64,000 nucleotides of DNA from Sinonovacula constricta (Eukaryota > Mollusca > Bivalvia > Cardiida > Solecurtidae), in the NCBI GenBank assembly GCA_007844125.1, contig CM017563.1:13802325-13866324 (forward strand), read 5' to 3'. How positions within the stretch are numbered: the first letter of the stretch is position 1; every line of letters begins with the position of its first letter. Under the pieces are notes generated by a model. That model was not told where the DNA came from. It ran no database searches and saw only the letters and a list, made by a program, of their open reading frames with translations. Of the stretch, positions 42,869 through 55,331 are shown piece after piece. The translations under genes were made by a program, and so were the position numbers.

Positions 42869-45800
42869 AATTGGCCTAAAAGCAACTCCACCATATAAAA
42901 CTGGACATCACAATGTCCCCAAGGCATCATATAGTGAACAGGTCAAGTGGGCAAGGTCATTGTAAGGAAACAAGGGGTTGTATAACGCTGTTGAAAGATA
43001 GGACATTGAGTCAACCTTGTTGTTCTTGACCTGTTAGCTCTCAAGATTTGACAATTTAATTGAGGGCATATGTCTTGGTTGGAATATCTGTTAATTACTA
43101 CGACCGTTTAATAGGTCATGACCTCATATTAACTCATTGCGTTCTTGACATTACTCTGTGCTTAGGTCATAATGTGACATTGATCTGTTTTATATGTCCG
43201 TTTTCAACGACTGACATTGTGATTTCAAACAAACCAATTATACAGGTTTCTTCCTGTGGAAGCTAAGTAATTATAAGAATAAGACAAACAAGCATATATG
43301 ATGTAAGTGTAGCAGTCGCCTAAATAAAGACATCTGGTCAGATCTGTTAAAATAAGAGTATTGCATATACAAAGCAGGAATTGCTATATTGACATTTCAA
43401 TCAAGTACCTCTGCTTGAACATGCTTCAAATAGTACTTTCTACTTTAACAGCTCTTTATTTTCGTTAAATTATATCAGTTATGCTTTTGTGTACTTTGAT
43501 AATATTTTACCTTGAAACTATTTTCAATTTTTGAAAATATTTAACTGACAAATACATCTCACAGGGATGCAAGAAGGTCCTTTTAAAAAAAATCTTAATA
43601 ATATATACACTAAAGGTCTTGAGATTCATTATAAGTTAATGGTTTGACCAAAGACTGGACCAAGTCATTTACTGTCAATGTTGTTTGATGTTAGTGTATC
43701 ATGATTTGTATAAATTGGAAACAAGCCATTGTTAAAAAATTAACATGAATGTATATGTGAAGGATATATCTGACCTAACGGTGGTTTCCAACAGTTTGGA
43801 CCACATTTTTTTTCTGGATCAACCATATAAATATTTGTTACCTGAATTGATGCCCTACATCTATGAAAGGTGCAGCATAACAACACACCTTTGATTACAA
43901 ACACTTTTTTTCTATTTGAGCCACGCTACACAGTTAGCTATGTTTAGACACAAATAAACAACATGTGACCACTTACTTTTGAGATCACGTTATAGCATTA
44001 TCAGCTTTGACGTTGATACCTATTTTAAGCAGAAATCCCCATCATGTTCATTTTTAGATTTGAAAAGAATTAATATTTAGAGTTTTTCACTATTATATTT
44101 ATCTAATAGTTAAGGTAGTTTCCATAATTGTCTTTAATTAGACTAAAGTGTGAGTATATGCAGAAATAATGCTTAATTTTCCCAAAAACATGGGTGAGGT
44201 TTGGTTACTTGTATTTAATGTAGACAAACTGTAAGATACCACTTTTAATGCACATTCACACTAACAAACCTAAAACATAATGCTTTGTTATAATTAACCA
44301 TTGTTGTATATGTTTTGCAACATGTATACAAAGTTTAGTGTAGTTTTTCATTGTAGAATATTAGTCTACAGAACATTGTCATAATTAATTGTTATTATTT
44401 AATTGAATAATAAGCAGTTCACCTGCAAGGCCTAATTGTATAAGTGCCATGTTTTCTATATCCTTGTTGATCAAGGTTAGAATGTTGTCATTGCTCATTC
44501 TGTGACCGTGTTTTTCAGTTGCACAACTTGGCAACATGTGTTTATTTTCTGTACCAATATTTTATTGAATTCAATTCAAATTGTATTGCAAGAATACAAG
44601 AATACTTGGTATTTAAACAAAATGGTAAAAATGTTACAAAACTAAATGAATATAAATCAAAGTAATTTTATATTAACTTAGACAGCTGAAAATGTTTTGA
44701 AAAATGCAAACGTGTACAGTTTCATAATTTTATAGCACTGGTGATGTTGCTTTTGAAAAAAAGTATTTAGCCATTTGCAAAATAAAATGCTATTAGTTTT
44801 CTTTGAATGTAATTCAATCATTAACTGTTTGATTTCTTTTGGCATTTGGGACATATTTAAAGTAGAATTTGAAAGTGTTCAACTCAATTATCTCCCACTA
44901 ATGTTCATACATAAAACTACAACAAAAGCTGTTTTCATTTACAGAAATTAAACCAATAGTGATTTATTTATTTGATCATGCTTGCCTTCTTTTAATTTTG
45001 GAGATCATTTACGCAACTAAGATGCATTTTCCATGTTTCTCAAAGTGGTGACTGATGAAATGGGATACTATTGTTTGAATGCAGCTAAATATTTTGTTAA
45101 CTCATATCTTATGCAGGATTTTAGGGTACAAACACATTTTTTTCTTTAAATCACTTGAGCGACCAGTATATCATGCATATTTTCATTTTATCATGCAAAA
45201 TTGTGTTTGGTTTGTATCCAAAGATACTGTGTGTTTAACAGGATAAATTGAACTGTGCTCGTGTGAAGTTGCATTTAATTAATAATGTTAATGCCTCCTG
45301 TACACATGCTACCAATTTGAAGATAACAGTGATCTTATAATGATTGAATGGTTGCTAATTTTTTCAGTTGAATTATTTGTTAATAAGAGTTTTAATGAAT
45401 TCTTTTTTTCAAATTACTGATATGTGATCATTTTAATACTGTTCATTTTCTTGTAAGAAGGAAGACTTAGAGGGAACTGAGAAAAAGGGAAGGAAATAGG
45501 CCAGCCCAAGGACTATTTTCTGTTAGATCTCTGGGTTGATGTTCTGACCCTGCGATCCAAACACTAGGCAAATATTTCTCGGTGTTATTGAGTATATGAA
45601 TGCTCTCATGAGCAGAATTCATGCAAAGACATATTTGAGTACATTTTTGCCTAAAAAATATGTGATTGTTTTTTAACTAATAAATAATGATTTATTATAA
45701 TTTTGATTGTAAATGCGTGTTTAATTGACTGTATGGATAATTAAATGTGTACATGTATGTGTAATTGTCCACTAATTGACTTGTGTATATTACTGCATGT

Positions 45801-46049
45801 GTATCCATCCAATGTTCTTACTAGATATGTTGGAGTTATTTATTTTATGCTGTTGCAACTTTATTGTCAAGACACTGTGTTTATATTGGCAGTATTGTAC
45901 TGTTTATTTATGTGTAAAATTGATTACTTTTAACACAAGCTCATGTGTTATTATGTAAGAATAAATATGAAACAACCATAATTCCCTCTTGTTATATTGT
46001 ACTATTCCATATTCTTATTTCTAGTATTGACAGACCATAACAATGTTTT

Positions 46050-46158
<109 letters not shown>

Positions 46159-46890
46159 ATATAATGATGTTTTATTATTCACCTTGTAGCTTAAAATTTA
46201 AAAATTTAATATATATAATCCACCGAAACATTTCCGGGTTGTAACCGCCAGCAATAAATTTTCTGATAAGTTTTAAAAAAAGCGGTCAGAAAAGTTAGTG
46301 AGACCCTTGATTTTCTTCAACTTGTATAAAATATTTCCATAAAATGCACGATGGCTTATGCCTTTCTGCATAAGTGTTTTCGTACTGCTATTATACTAAG
46401 AAACAATAAAATCATTGCGGTGAAAGAATTTTTAAAACGCCTTCCTTAACTTGTGAAAACGAAATCATCGCTGTAACAGTTTAGAAATAAACCGGTTTCT
46501 AGCATTTAATTCGTCTACGTTAGTACAAACTCGTGCAAATCTTGTAGGTTGTGATATGTAAATACCATAGGAGGTAGCACGAGGCGAATCACCGTCAAGG
46601 TATGGATAATTCACAATACTCAAGTTAAAAACATCTCTCTTGTCATAGATTTTAGTAGAGACGTTGTCACTGCAGATAGCGATCTCAATGTCTAGAAATG
46701 CTGCTTTTAAATGTCAGTTATTTGCTTTATTAAGGGTACGTTCTAGGTGGTAAATCAGATGGATCATTTGAGAAAAGAAAGGATTACCTATAGTTAGAAT
46801 ATCATCGCGATAGCGTGACGTTAAATTGAAAGCCTCTATAATGTGGCTTTGCTTAAAAGGGGATAAAGTTAACATGAAATCATGTTCAAA

Positions 46891-47295
46891 TCAGTATAGA
46901 AACACATCTACAATTAATGGTGCACAGTTGGTTCCCATAGGAATACCAATTACTTTTCTAAATAAAGTGTCATCGCATTTTATGTAAATATTGTCTAATA
47001 GGAAGCATAGAGCTTCACAAACATCCGTGCAAGTCCACAAAGTAAACTTAAATGTTGGTAAAAATGCATTACTGTCATGACATGCAAATTTATAGATGCT
47101 GCTCTCCTCAAATGTTTTCTCAAAAAGAGCAATCAAGTTGGTCTTAATTAAATCATGAGTTAAAGAAGTGTACAGCGTAGATAAATCGTAAGTATTAACT
47201 GCAGAGCAATGGAAGTTTAGAGTACGGAACTTGTCTAAGACTTCTGAAGAATTTTTTATAGACCAACAAATTTTAATTCCTGAATTTTCATACAC
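46891..47295 (-). pseudogene. Naiad copy A reverse transcriptase, open core segment
   Basis: 134 codons covering RT palm blocks: YDLSTLYTSL (catalytic-Asp block A, with the Asp retained), TCTDVCEALCFLLDN, then VIGIPMGTNCAPL. It ends at a TGA (46891-46893) that stands where copy B has TGC (Cys) in the FLYCFERDFM-type block. Beyond it the same frame continues through FEHDFMLTLSP. Confidence 0.8.
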
Positions 47296-47708
47296 CTTTT
47301 GACAATATTTAACAACGTGATTACGAACGGCTGTAAGGCAAGACGTAAGTAGTTTAGATATGTGAGTGGTGATGCTAGAGCTGTCAGTAGCTATGAATCG
47401 TGACTTGTATGTGTTTTATGAAGCTTAGGAATCCAGTACAGTGAAGGAAGTTTTTCTTGCTTTGATTCTATTTCGATATTGAAATAATGCAATATCTGTT
47501 TATGTTTGTCAATGACTGTTCGAAAGTCAAGATTAGTGCTAGTGTAAGAACTGGTAGTGGATAACTCAGCACTTAGTACATTTTTGTAATATAGTCATCA
47601 GACAAAAATTATGAAGCTTTGTCTACAGGTACAAGTACTAATTTATCGTGAATATTCTGAAAGGACAATTTAAGATGTTTTAAGTTATAAAAAGGTTCCT
47701 TAGGTAAG

Positions 47709-48014
47709 CTAGAAGGATAGGAGCGGTATAATGTAACGCGATTTTTTATTATTTGTTTTAAAAATGGCTTTCTTCCAGGTATAGAGTACTACTGTATCCG
47801 TGTTTTCTTTCTTACACCAGCAATCGGCAAACAGATAAATGGCATCAGCTATTTCTTTGCAACAAAGGTCAAAATCTATTTCATCTGGCAGGCGATATTT
47901 CGGATCCTTACAGAGTAATTTTCTTAATTTATAGTCATCGATGATTTTTAAATCCCCAGTAATGATATGACCAGAATGTAAAAAAAACAGAAAGGTGAAG
48001 TTGACTAGTTTCAA
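47709..48014 (-). pseudogene. Naiad copy A connector and N-terminal RT segment
   Basis: 101 codons. SGHIITGDLKIIDDYKLRKL and CKDPKYRLPDEIDFD are typical of the region before the RT in this element family. It is Cys-rich (CCKEIA, DCWCKKE), and the CWC resembles the CxC motif reported for the endonuclease-RT connector, though I cannot confirm it is the same position. A 1-nt frameshift near 47745 separates it from LVLVPVDKAS downstream. Confidence 0.7.
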
Positions 48015-48766
48015 GAATTTTGAGAAGGATCATTCAGGTTAAGGTCTGCTACAGTTTGGTTGTAATTAAAAATATGACCTCTAATGGTTTTTTGAACTTA
48101 TAACAAATCATTGAGTTTTCTTTGTTTTTGAAGTGACTGGAGATTTTATTGATGGTATTTTGTCCCGAAAGATACTAGGTAAGTCGATAAAATCAATCCC
48201 TTTATTAACGTTTACGATTTTCATGAAATGTCATTTGTGTTCGGACTGTTTATCAATATGAGGTCTTAAAAAGTGGGTAGTATACTTTTGAATGATGGTA
48301 GGCACCTCATATAAAGGATGAGTACGTACATTTATTTTATCTCCCTTTTTTCAAATTAACTAGTGATTTCAAAAGTAGAGTTGTAACTACACAAAGTAAA
48401 GCGTGGATACCAACTCGAATATAAAGTGTGTTCAGATCTTGAATAGAACCAGTTTTCCTTAATCGGCTTTTAAGATTATGTTTTTTCTAATTCCATGAGA
48501 TCGGCGTTTGCTTAAAAAAAGAATACTTAAGATGTCAATGTTCGGATTTTTAGAAATATTGCGGCCTGATGAATATTGTCATTAAGACCGAGTGGAAATG
48601 GAGTCTGAAGTTTTTAATCCAATAAAGTTCGGCACTGTATCTGGCCTGTAATTTAAATCCTTTAGAAACATCGTCATCGACAACAATTTCTTTGCAAAGG
48701 TTGTTTATTCACATATTTTAAAGAATGACCAGTAGTTAGAAAATGATTATATAAGTAGTTCTTTAA

Positions 48767-49255
48767 AGTAGTGAAAGAGGTTAAGAACATGCCCTTATGA
48801 TCGTATTCTACGTAGCATAAACAAAAGCCTAATTACATGTTATGCCATTTATGTCACCGTTACAAGATTTCATTAAATACTCCTTTGTTAAATATATTAA
48901 TTTAAAGTTTCTCAGAACTAGTTAAAGTTATCGAACATGTTTTCAAAATAGACCAAAGAACAAAATTAAATATCGGAGAAAAGTATTGGGTTTGTTACAC
49001 TGTCAAATGACCAAGGCGAAATATGAAAAGGCCATATACAGTGTTAATTAAACACAGTTGTTAATTAAACACACTCATGTGAAACATATAGTTAAACCGA
49101 AAAAAGCATATGTATACACGTTTAAATGCAAACAATGGACCATTTTATAAGAACAGACTTAACGACATTTAGAGATACATTAAAAGTCCTGAACGATAAA
49201 AAATCCTAAAAATGCTGCAAAATCCTGTTTATATTAAACCAAAGTCTAGACATTG
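48767..49255. repeat. Repeat shared with 28617-29120
   Basis: Same orientation as the proximal copy, similar throughout (TATGTCACCGTTACAAGATT, CAGTGTTAATTAAACACAGT). Its left end is the junction with Naiad copy A. The Gypsy-like RT piece is cut at that junction. Confidence 0.8.
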
Positions 49256-49920
49256 AAATCCTATTTCCATAAACAACGTCTCTACCAAAGTCTATGACAA
49301 GAGAGATGATTTCAACTTTAGTATTGTGAATTATCCATACCTTGACCTTGATTAACCTCGCGGTACCGCCTATGGTATTTACATATCCAACCTGACAAGG
49401 TGTGCACGTGCTTCTACTAAAGTAGAAGATTTAAACACTAGAAACCGGTTAATACCAATCTCCTCACAGCGATTACGTCACGCGTTGCTACTTAAATCTC
49501 TGCCCCCAGCAAGGATCACGTGACGATAGAGTATCACGTGAAGTAAACATGAAGGCCTCCATAAACACGCCACTAAAGACTTTCATAACTTCATATTTTT
49601 TCATGTTTTTACATTACTTTTTATTTTTAATATGATAAATTAATATTTTTAAAGGAGAGATACTATATTTTGAGGAGATAAGTCCAGAAAAAACTAAAAA
49701 TAAAAAAACTATCCGCCTGTATTTGGGCGAAAAACTTGCTGGTGGCAGTGATATAATGTACTGTCAAGGGAAGTAATCACTGCGGGGAGTTTGGGTTAAT
49801 ACTAGAAACCGGTTTACGTCTTCTAAATTGTTACGGCAGGGCTTTCGATTTCACAAATTTCATTTTTTTTTCACCGCAGTGTTTTTATGACTTCAAAGTA
49901 TAATAGAAGTATGAATAAGA
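49240..49920 (+). mobile_element. Naiad fragment, copy C (RT C-terminal part), split by an insertion
   Basis: On the + strand: DFNFSIVNYPYLDLD, then a TAA, then PRGTAYGIYISNLTRCARAS and TKVEDLNTRNR up to 49450. It resumes at 49801 with TRNRFTSSKLLRQGFRFHKF and fades by about 49917 (YNRSM). It corresponds to the post-catalytic RT thumb region of copies A and B. Opposite in orientation to copy A. Confidence 0.8.
49451..49800. mobile_element. 350-bp non-autonomous insertion with imperfect TIRs and 14-bp TSD
   Basis: It interrupts Naiad copy C. The flanks repeat ACTAGAAACCGGTT exactly (49437-49450 and 49801-49814). The ends are imperfect inverted repeats of about 27 bp: AATACCAATCTCC, then CACAGCGATTAC on the left, against the complement ATTAACCCAAACTCC, then GCAGTGATTAC on the right. 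No coding capacity. Two CACGTG sites lie within. Confidence 0.8.
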
Positions 49921-49924
49921 ATAT

Positions 49925-50065
49925 TTTAATAATAAATTTGAAAAGGCACGGGACAAAGGTATTCACATGTAAGCCAAATGTAAAAGTAAGAACAAATCTG
50001 TGACGAGTCATTTAACAAAAAGAGCGAACCCGATAGTAACCGCCTTGGAACGGTCAGTCTGCAAA
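49925..50065 (-). repeat. Dispersed repeat module R, copy 5
   Basis: Inverted: AAAAGTAAGAACAAATCTGT, GACGAGTCATTTAAC, GCGAACCCGATAGTAACCGC and CTTGGAACGGTCAGTCTGC. Confidence 0.8.
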
Positions 50066-51240
50066 ATGAACCGACTGTGGTCCTTATAAATTGCAGATAA
50101 ATTCTCGGCTTTTTATGGAAAATTACTAGAATCTCATTACCTTTTAACTCCTCGCAATATTACATGTTTGTTGGTTTGAGATATTTTTTAAATTTTCACT
50201 TCTGACACTCTTGACATATGACGTCGTGGCATTGTATAACGTCATTAAATTGTTCTTTTTTATACGCCATCGCTTGGGCTGTTTAATTTCAAACTACTCC
50301 CTCATTTGGAACTATTAGGTTTTAATCTGCTGTGCATTAATCCTGTCGAAGATTGATTTGCTACCTTGAAAAAAATACAACTGGCCCAAACTTATACGGA
50401 ACGCAACCGGTTTCATGGCTTTCAACTCATTAATTTCTAGTCAGCAAACTGAAAAACAAAAAGCATACTCAATCACACTGTTAAACTTATGAGCATATTT
50501 AAAATACTATTTATCTGTTTTGAAAACATTCCGTGGTAAATGGCAATTTACCATATGTTAAGTTCAGTTACATGCTATCAGGATGGTTGGTAAAATATTT
50601 GTTGTATAGTAGCTGTTATGCTAGCTGAATACCTTTTGAGACCTTATTACACAGAAATAAATAATACTCAAACAAGCTACCATGTCTGGATTGTCATTGG
50701 CTAAACCATTCATGCGGATCTGATGATGGCTTAAAACATATTATGTGTAAAAAAACAATGCTGTTGGTTTAGTCATAGCGATGTGTAATTTTAAAGTATA
50801 ACACAATGAAAAAATACTTTCTTTAAGTCAGTACCTTCCTTTGGTAAATAAAGGTACGAGTACCAAAAGAAAGAAAAATAAATTTGCACTGTTCGAACCC
50901 AGTAAGAGAATTATTTATCATAACATATAATCCCTTACAATAATGTCGAAATGACTAATAAAAGGTACTTAGAACAATGTTTATATTTTTTGTTAAAAGC
51001 TTATTTTGTTTGAGTTGTTTTCTAGCTTGCTTTCCGCCAACTCTATATCAAACTCATTTTGTTTACGTACCTGCCTATGTGACCAACCACTCATTTGTCA
51101 ACATATGCAACTTGAGAGTTTTGTTGAGTTCAGTGTACATTTCGTCCATATATCTTCTCACAAAGACAAACTGACAAAGATAGGCCAACGTAAAATCCTT
51201 GCAGCTACGTGAATGAATGTCGCAGTACATGTATAGAAGG

Positions 51241-51440
51241 GACGCCATTGGCTCAATGGTGAAGTCGCGGACATGTAACTGCTCTAACTGCTCGGCCTCT
51301 CTACGCGTGGGTTTGAGTCGAGGTCAGGTCGAATTACGAAATTTGGAAAGGTCTTTCAGCTGACTGACAGTGCACTTGTGGTTCACACATAAGTCTTGGG
51401 TCTTCCTCCGCCATCTTAAAAAGCTAAGTGTCGCTAAAAG
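51241..51440 (+). repeat. SINE family B, copy 12
   Basis: Head GCCATTGGCTCAATGGTGAA (A box), B box GTGGGTTTGAGTCGAGG near 51307, then AGCTGACTGACAGTGCACTT and TCTTGGGTCTTCCTCCGCC. Confidence 0.75.
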
Positions 51441-52249
51441 GACAACACATTTGCTGTATATAAACACCACCACCACCATCACCCCACCTAACCACTACCA
51501 ACAACAGAAAAGCCACACCATCAATAGTCACAAAGATGCCAAATGAATGAAACAATAACTTCAGTTATTACATTACATATGTGTCATACCCATATAAGTT
51601 TTGCCTCTAAGAGATATTAATAAGAACACAGTTTTCCTTGATATTTGTGACACACTGTGCATGTATTTTAATTAATTTGTACCATTCTTATTCTGTTATC
51701 TACCCGTTGTTCTCCCAACTTACGCCATTGGCATGTTCGATATAAAGCAGATCGACAGAACCAACGCGTACATAAATTATAGTGCCCGCAGATACATAAT
51801 ATTGCTAATTAAAGATAAGTAAGTTAAGACTTCGGTTATTACTATATCACACTATGTTTATTTAATCTATATCTGTTAAAATTGTATCTTGAAAGGTTCA
51901 GTATATGTATAGGTCAGCCATGACCTCTGAGCTGTGACCTATTGGTCAATCTATCTGCGATCAATAAAATAGGTAAATTAGAAACATAACGGACGGTTTC
52001 TTCATGCACGACATTGATGTATGACAAAAATGCCCAACTTCAGTCTCTTAACATACAATTCTGCAATCAATATGCACCAAAATCAATCGCAACACTTAAA
52101 CAGGTTTTACCTGTGGATCGGGAAAAAGAAAAACAAATTATATAAAATAAACTTTTAATAATTAACATAATTATACGAAAGTAGATCTGCACCAACGCAT
52201 GTATACCGTTTTACATAAAAATATAAGGCGCACAAAACAATTAAAATGT

Positions 52250-52330
52250 ATTTTAGGAGACTCGAACCCACGACCCATAGATCGAAATATGAATAACCGA
52301 GCCCTCCAGACAACAAGACAAATAGAGCTA
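52250..52330 (-). repeat. tRNA-like/SINE fragment
   Basis: The complement carries GTCGTGGGTTCGAGTCTCC (strong B box) and GGGCTCGGTTATTCATA upstream. No acceptor stem or proper A box, so not a functional tRNA gene call. Confidence 0.4.
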
Positions 52331-52954
52331 GCAATTAACAGGGTTTTTTTATCAATGATACATGGTTTCACTCCTTTTATCTGGACGAGTCTAAATGACG
52401 TAAATATTGCAAGTGGTCTACCTATATATGTTGTATTTGTTTTATGACGATTAGTTCCTAAGCACTGTTTCGTTAAACAAAGGTATGAAGTAGTAATGTA
52501 CTTTGGTCCAGTAGTAATTGACGAGGCACAGCTTTGACACAGTAAACTTTATAAAATGATATATAATAAATTATATTAAACATTGTGTTTTATTTCAAGG
52601 AATAGTGGTTTCTAGTAAATGTATCTTTGTTTGGTAAAGAGGTTCAGGCCTGTAATATTTCGAAAGTATTACGATTAGGCGGTTTATTTATACCTGTCAC
52701 AGAGCTGAATGTAGTATTCTGCGAATTGTTATTATGAACAAGCTGGATTTCAGAAGCACACGGGGCCTTGACCCTGCATGACCTTGACTACTCGCGGTCA
52801 GTTTTTAATGCCTGCAAAGTGTATAGAACAAATATTTATGTCTAAGGGGTTTAGACGTGCCAGTTGTGCCATGAATGCTTCACATGTTAACATTAATATT
52901 GTTAGTAATGTTTAAACCGGAATTTGATTTTAATGTGTAATTTGGATATACATG

Positions 52955-53021
<67 letters not shown>

Positions 53022-53043
53022 GCACACGCACACGCACACACAC
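52955..53043. repeat. (CA)n microsatellite
   Basis: About 89 bp of CA dinucleotide with AG and CG interruptions near the right end. The HTHTHT-type open frames over it are artefacts. Confidence 0.98.
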
Positions 53044-53589
53044 ATTTTTGATTTCACACCAAGGTTTATGCAGGTGGTGAAGTTTAAAAATTTAAACACA
53101 CCAAAAGGATAAAACCTTTCTTTTTATGTAACACTATTGAAGTGATGCAAATATAATGGTCAAATACATGATGCAGACCTTTCATATGCTACCCCAGGCC
53201 GGACCTGATCCAGCGGGAACTTATCTAAAACGTTTTAATAAATGTTTATCTACTTGGTTATTGGCAAAGAAGCTTGGGGGTCATACATCTGCCAGATTAA
53301 ATTGTGTTTTATATTACTATATGAGGCTGACATATTACTCAAACACTTGGAATGTATTAAATGATTGTTTTATCAAGATTTTCATGTATTCATTTAATCA
53401 TGTTGTTACGAACATAGCGACGTCAAGTCTACGGAACATACTTATCTATTTTCTGTTTCTATGATTAAGCTCAAGCTATCGACAGGTGAGATCTAGTGGT
53501 GATGCTGATATGTCGTGAGAGAAACATTATAAAAGTTTTTTGGGGGTGGGCGCGGAGTATGAATCAAGATCCATTCAACTTTATCTCAG

Positions 53590-53591
<2 letters not shown>

Positions 53592-53672
<81 letters not shown>
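53592..53672. repeat. (AT)n microsatellite
   Basis: About 81 bp of AT dinucleotide. Confidence 0.98.
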
Positions 53673-53676
<4 letters not shown>

Positions 53677-53906
53677 CATTTAATTACGAATATTGTATGA
53701 GATGTTTTTATGCGGATGTAATGCTATTCTGGTCATAGTAACGCTTTTTGTGTTAAATCACCACCATGGCTTATTTAGAAATAGAAAAAGATAGTAAAAA
53801 GCCAAATTCACTTGAAAAGTCTTCAATCAAAATGTTAATTTCACTTATACTCAACAGTCTTTGTGCAGCTCTTCTAATAGAAATAACACATCCCTCTCTT
53901 GAAAGT

Positions 53907-54255
53907 ACTATGTAGACACTATTTTTCAATGTCGTCACTACTTTCGTTTACCTATAACATATCAAAGAAAACGTCAGCGATTGGACATTTAAATAGATCG
54001 CTTCTTCTTGTCACTGCTTGCATTTGAGAAAGCCCCCAGGAAGTGCGAGGATAGAGCTGTGTAAAACCGGTTTAAGCAACCCAGTAGGTCCTTTTACCGA
54101 TTAACCCTTTTTTTTTTTGTTAAATGCCTCAGCAGAATCAGAAGATGTGTTCTTTAACATTTGGCTTGCATGTAAATACCTTTCTCCTGTGCCTTTTCAG
54201 CGTTTGGTATATGTGGCAATGCTCATAGGACTTTGTCATATATTCTTATTAAATC
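53907..54255 (+). repeat. Dispersed repeat module R, copy 6 (long form)
   Basis: Matches 31098-31458: ACTATGTAGACACTATTTTT, GTCGTCACTACTTTCG, AGGAAGTGCGAGGATAGAGC, TTTGGCTTGCATGTAAATAC and GACTTTGTCATATATTCTTA. Confidence 0.85.
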
Positions 54256-55229
54256 GAATCATATGCAGTTGTTGTAGGAACATCATTCAAAAGTGTTAAA
54301 CTAACATCAGCAGCAATATATTGACAAAGTGTTTTGTAAATGTGGATTTTGTCGGTTCAAAACACAATAGAACGATCCGAAGCACTTACTTGCAGATGTG
54401 TACTGTGGCTATCACCTAAGATGTCTATGTTTAAACATAAAATGCAGTATTTCATATCTTGTGTAAAGTCAAAACAAATCGTAAAAATGTACTTTAACTT
54501 AACAATACCAGAAGTTTAAATAGTCATTTTTAAGCACTTTGGTAAGTCTAAAGACCTATTTTCAGATAATATTGTCAGTGCCTGTCGCCATTCATCCTAG
54601 CCTAACACATTCTAAAGGTATATAAAAAATACCATTTAGGTTTGTAATATACACAAATAAAAATATATGCTTTCTTTAACAAAAAGTAACGGAAAGCTGG
54701 CTGAAGAAAAATATGTTATGCCACAGACATTAACAAATTCTTTTAATCGACAGGAAACCTGTGGCTTTTTGAACAAATAATTCTTACTAAAGTATTTATT
54801 ATCTCACAGAAACGGATGTTTCTATTTTCAGCATTCATGCATGTTTTGTGCATTAGTACGAGCTTTTACTTAGCAGCGGATCTAGATTAGTACACAATTG
54901 CAAGCAACGTGTTTCTAAAATACATTACACCTTCTGTACCAACACATTGACGTTTGTTGCAAAACCTTTCTCGTCCATTAAAGTTGTAGTATAACGTTTC
55001 TTCACGTGTTTGAATGGTTGTATGTACTAACGACCGAAGGAAATAAATTGTCCTAACTAATAACTACTAATAACGTATTTATTGGAAATGATAAAATCTT
55101 CCACAGAGTGCTACAACGATCTGTGTTTGTCTTTTAATTATACAAATGCCATATCGGATAAACGGCATTAATTAAAAAAACTGTCATGCAAACTGAATTG
55201 GCCAGATGGTATAAGTATACTGGCATTCC
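54256..55229. other. 5' flank of the CAP gene
   Basis: AT-rich, no repeat or gene recognised. Contains the upstream region of the TATA-box promoter. Confidence 0.5.
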
Positions 55230-55319
55230 TATATAAACCGCGTTGTAGTTTGCAGCAGTCATTGCCTTGGTTATCTACATTGTGTTCTTACCTGCAAAAC
55301 CGTATCCAACAACATCAGC
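55230..55319 (+). promoter_or_regulatory. TATA-box promoter and 5' UTR of the CAP gene
   Basis: CCTATATAAACCG places a TATA box at about 55230-55237. A start about 30 bp downstream would fall near 55260 (AGCAGTCATTGCC), leaving a 5' UTR of about 60 nt before the ATG at 55320. The position is predicted from spacing only. Confidence 0.6.
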
Positions 55320-55331
55320 ATGGGTATTCAG
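55320..55331 (+). CDS. CAP gene exon 1 (four codons)
   Basis: ATGGGTATTCAG followed by the donor GTAGGT at 55332. It encodes only MGIQ, the n-region of the signal peptide, and leaves in phase 0. It is preceded by a TATA box at suitable distance. A tiny first coding exon with a long first intron is common in signal-peptide genes. Confidence 0.65.

Larger units (their letters stand above)
46230..48766 (-). mobile_element. Penelope-like element, Naiad type, copy A (5'- and 3'-truncated)
   Basis: On the minus strand, in order from 48766 downward: a C-terminal piece of a GIY-YIG endonuclease (LYNHFLTTGHSL, then AELYWIKN, then LNDNIHQAAIF in shifted frame) at about 48560-48766; a Cys-rich connector (SGHIITGDLKII, KLRKLLCKDPKYR, DCWCKKE) at 47709-48014; then the reverse transcriptase down to 46240 (SLYWIPKLHKT, YDLSTLYTSL, GIPMGTNCAPL, SRYRDDILT). 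The endonuclease upstream of RT is the permuted order that defines the Naiad/Chlamys branch of Penelope-like elements. Canonical Penelope elements have it downstream. Frameshifts, stops and the Leu-to-Arg change next to the catalytic DD show it is dead. It replaces the (AT)n edge of the distal duplication. Confidence 0.8.
50066..53906. other. Intergenic, no gene supported
   Basis: Holds SINE family B copy 12 (51241-51440), a tRNA-like fragment at about 52250-52330 (complement of GTGGGTTCGAGTCTCC), the (CA)n at 52955-53043 and the (AT)n at 53592-53672. Short open frames (for example 50977-51212, 53156-53464) have no recognisable domain. Confidence 0.55.

Noticed and set aside
46661..46893. All in-frame TGAs in Naiad copy A as selenocysteine
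   Set aside because: At least one (in the LLQR-FRFHK block) replaces Gly and the copy also has TAA and TAG, so only the shared TGA and the Cys-replacing TGA were kept as candidates.
49860..50045. CRISPR-like or phage feature among the repeats
   Set aside because: Repeats are dispersed and eukaryotic in type, with no regular spacer structure. Introns and SINEs rule out a prokaryotic source.
52902..53112. Open frames on both strands over the CA repeat
   Set aside because: Dinucleotide repeat artefact: alternating Cys-Val or Thr-His.
53156..53464. 102-codon open frame
   Set aside because: Low-information sequence without a domain, and no promoter or splice signals were found nearby.
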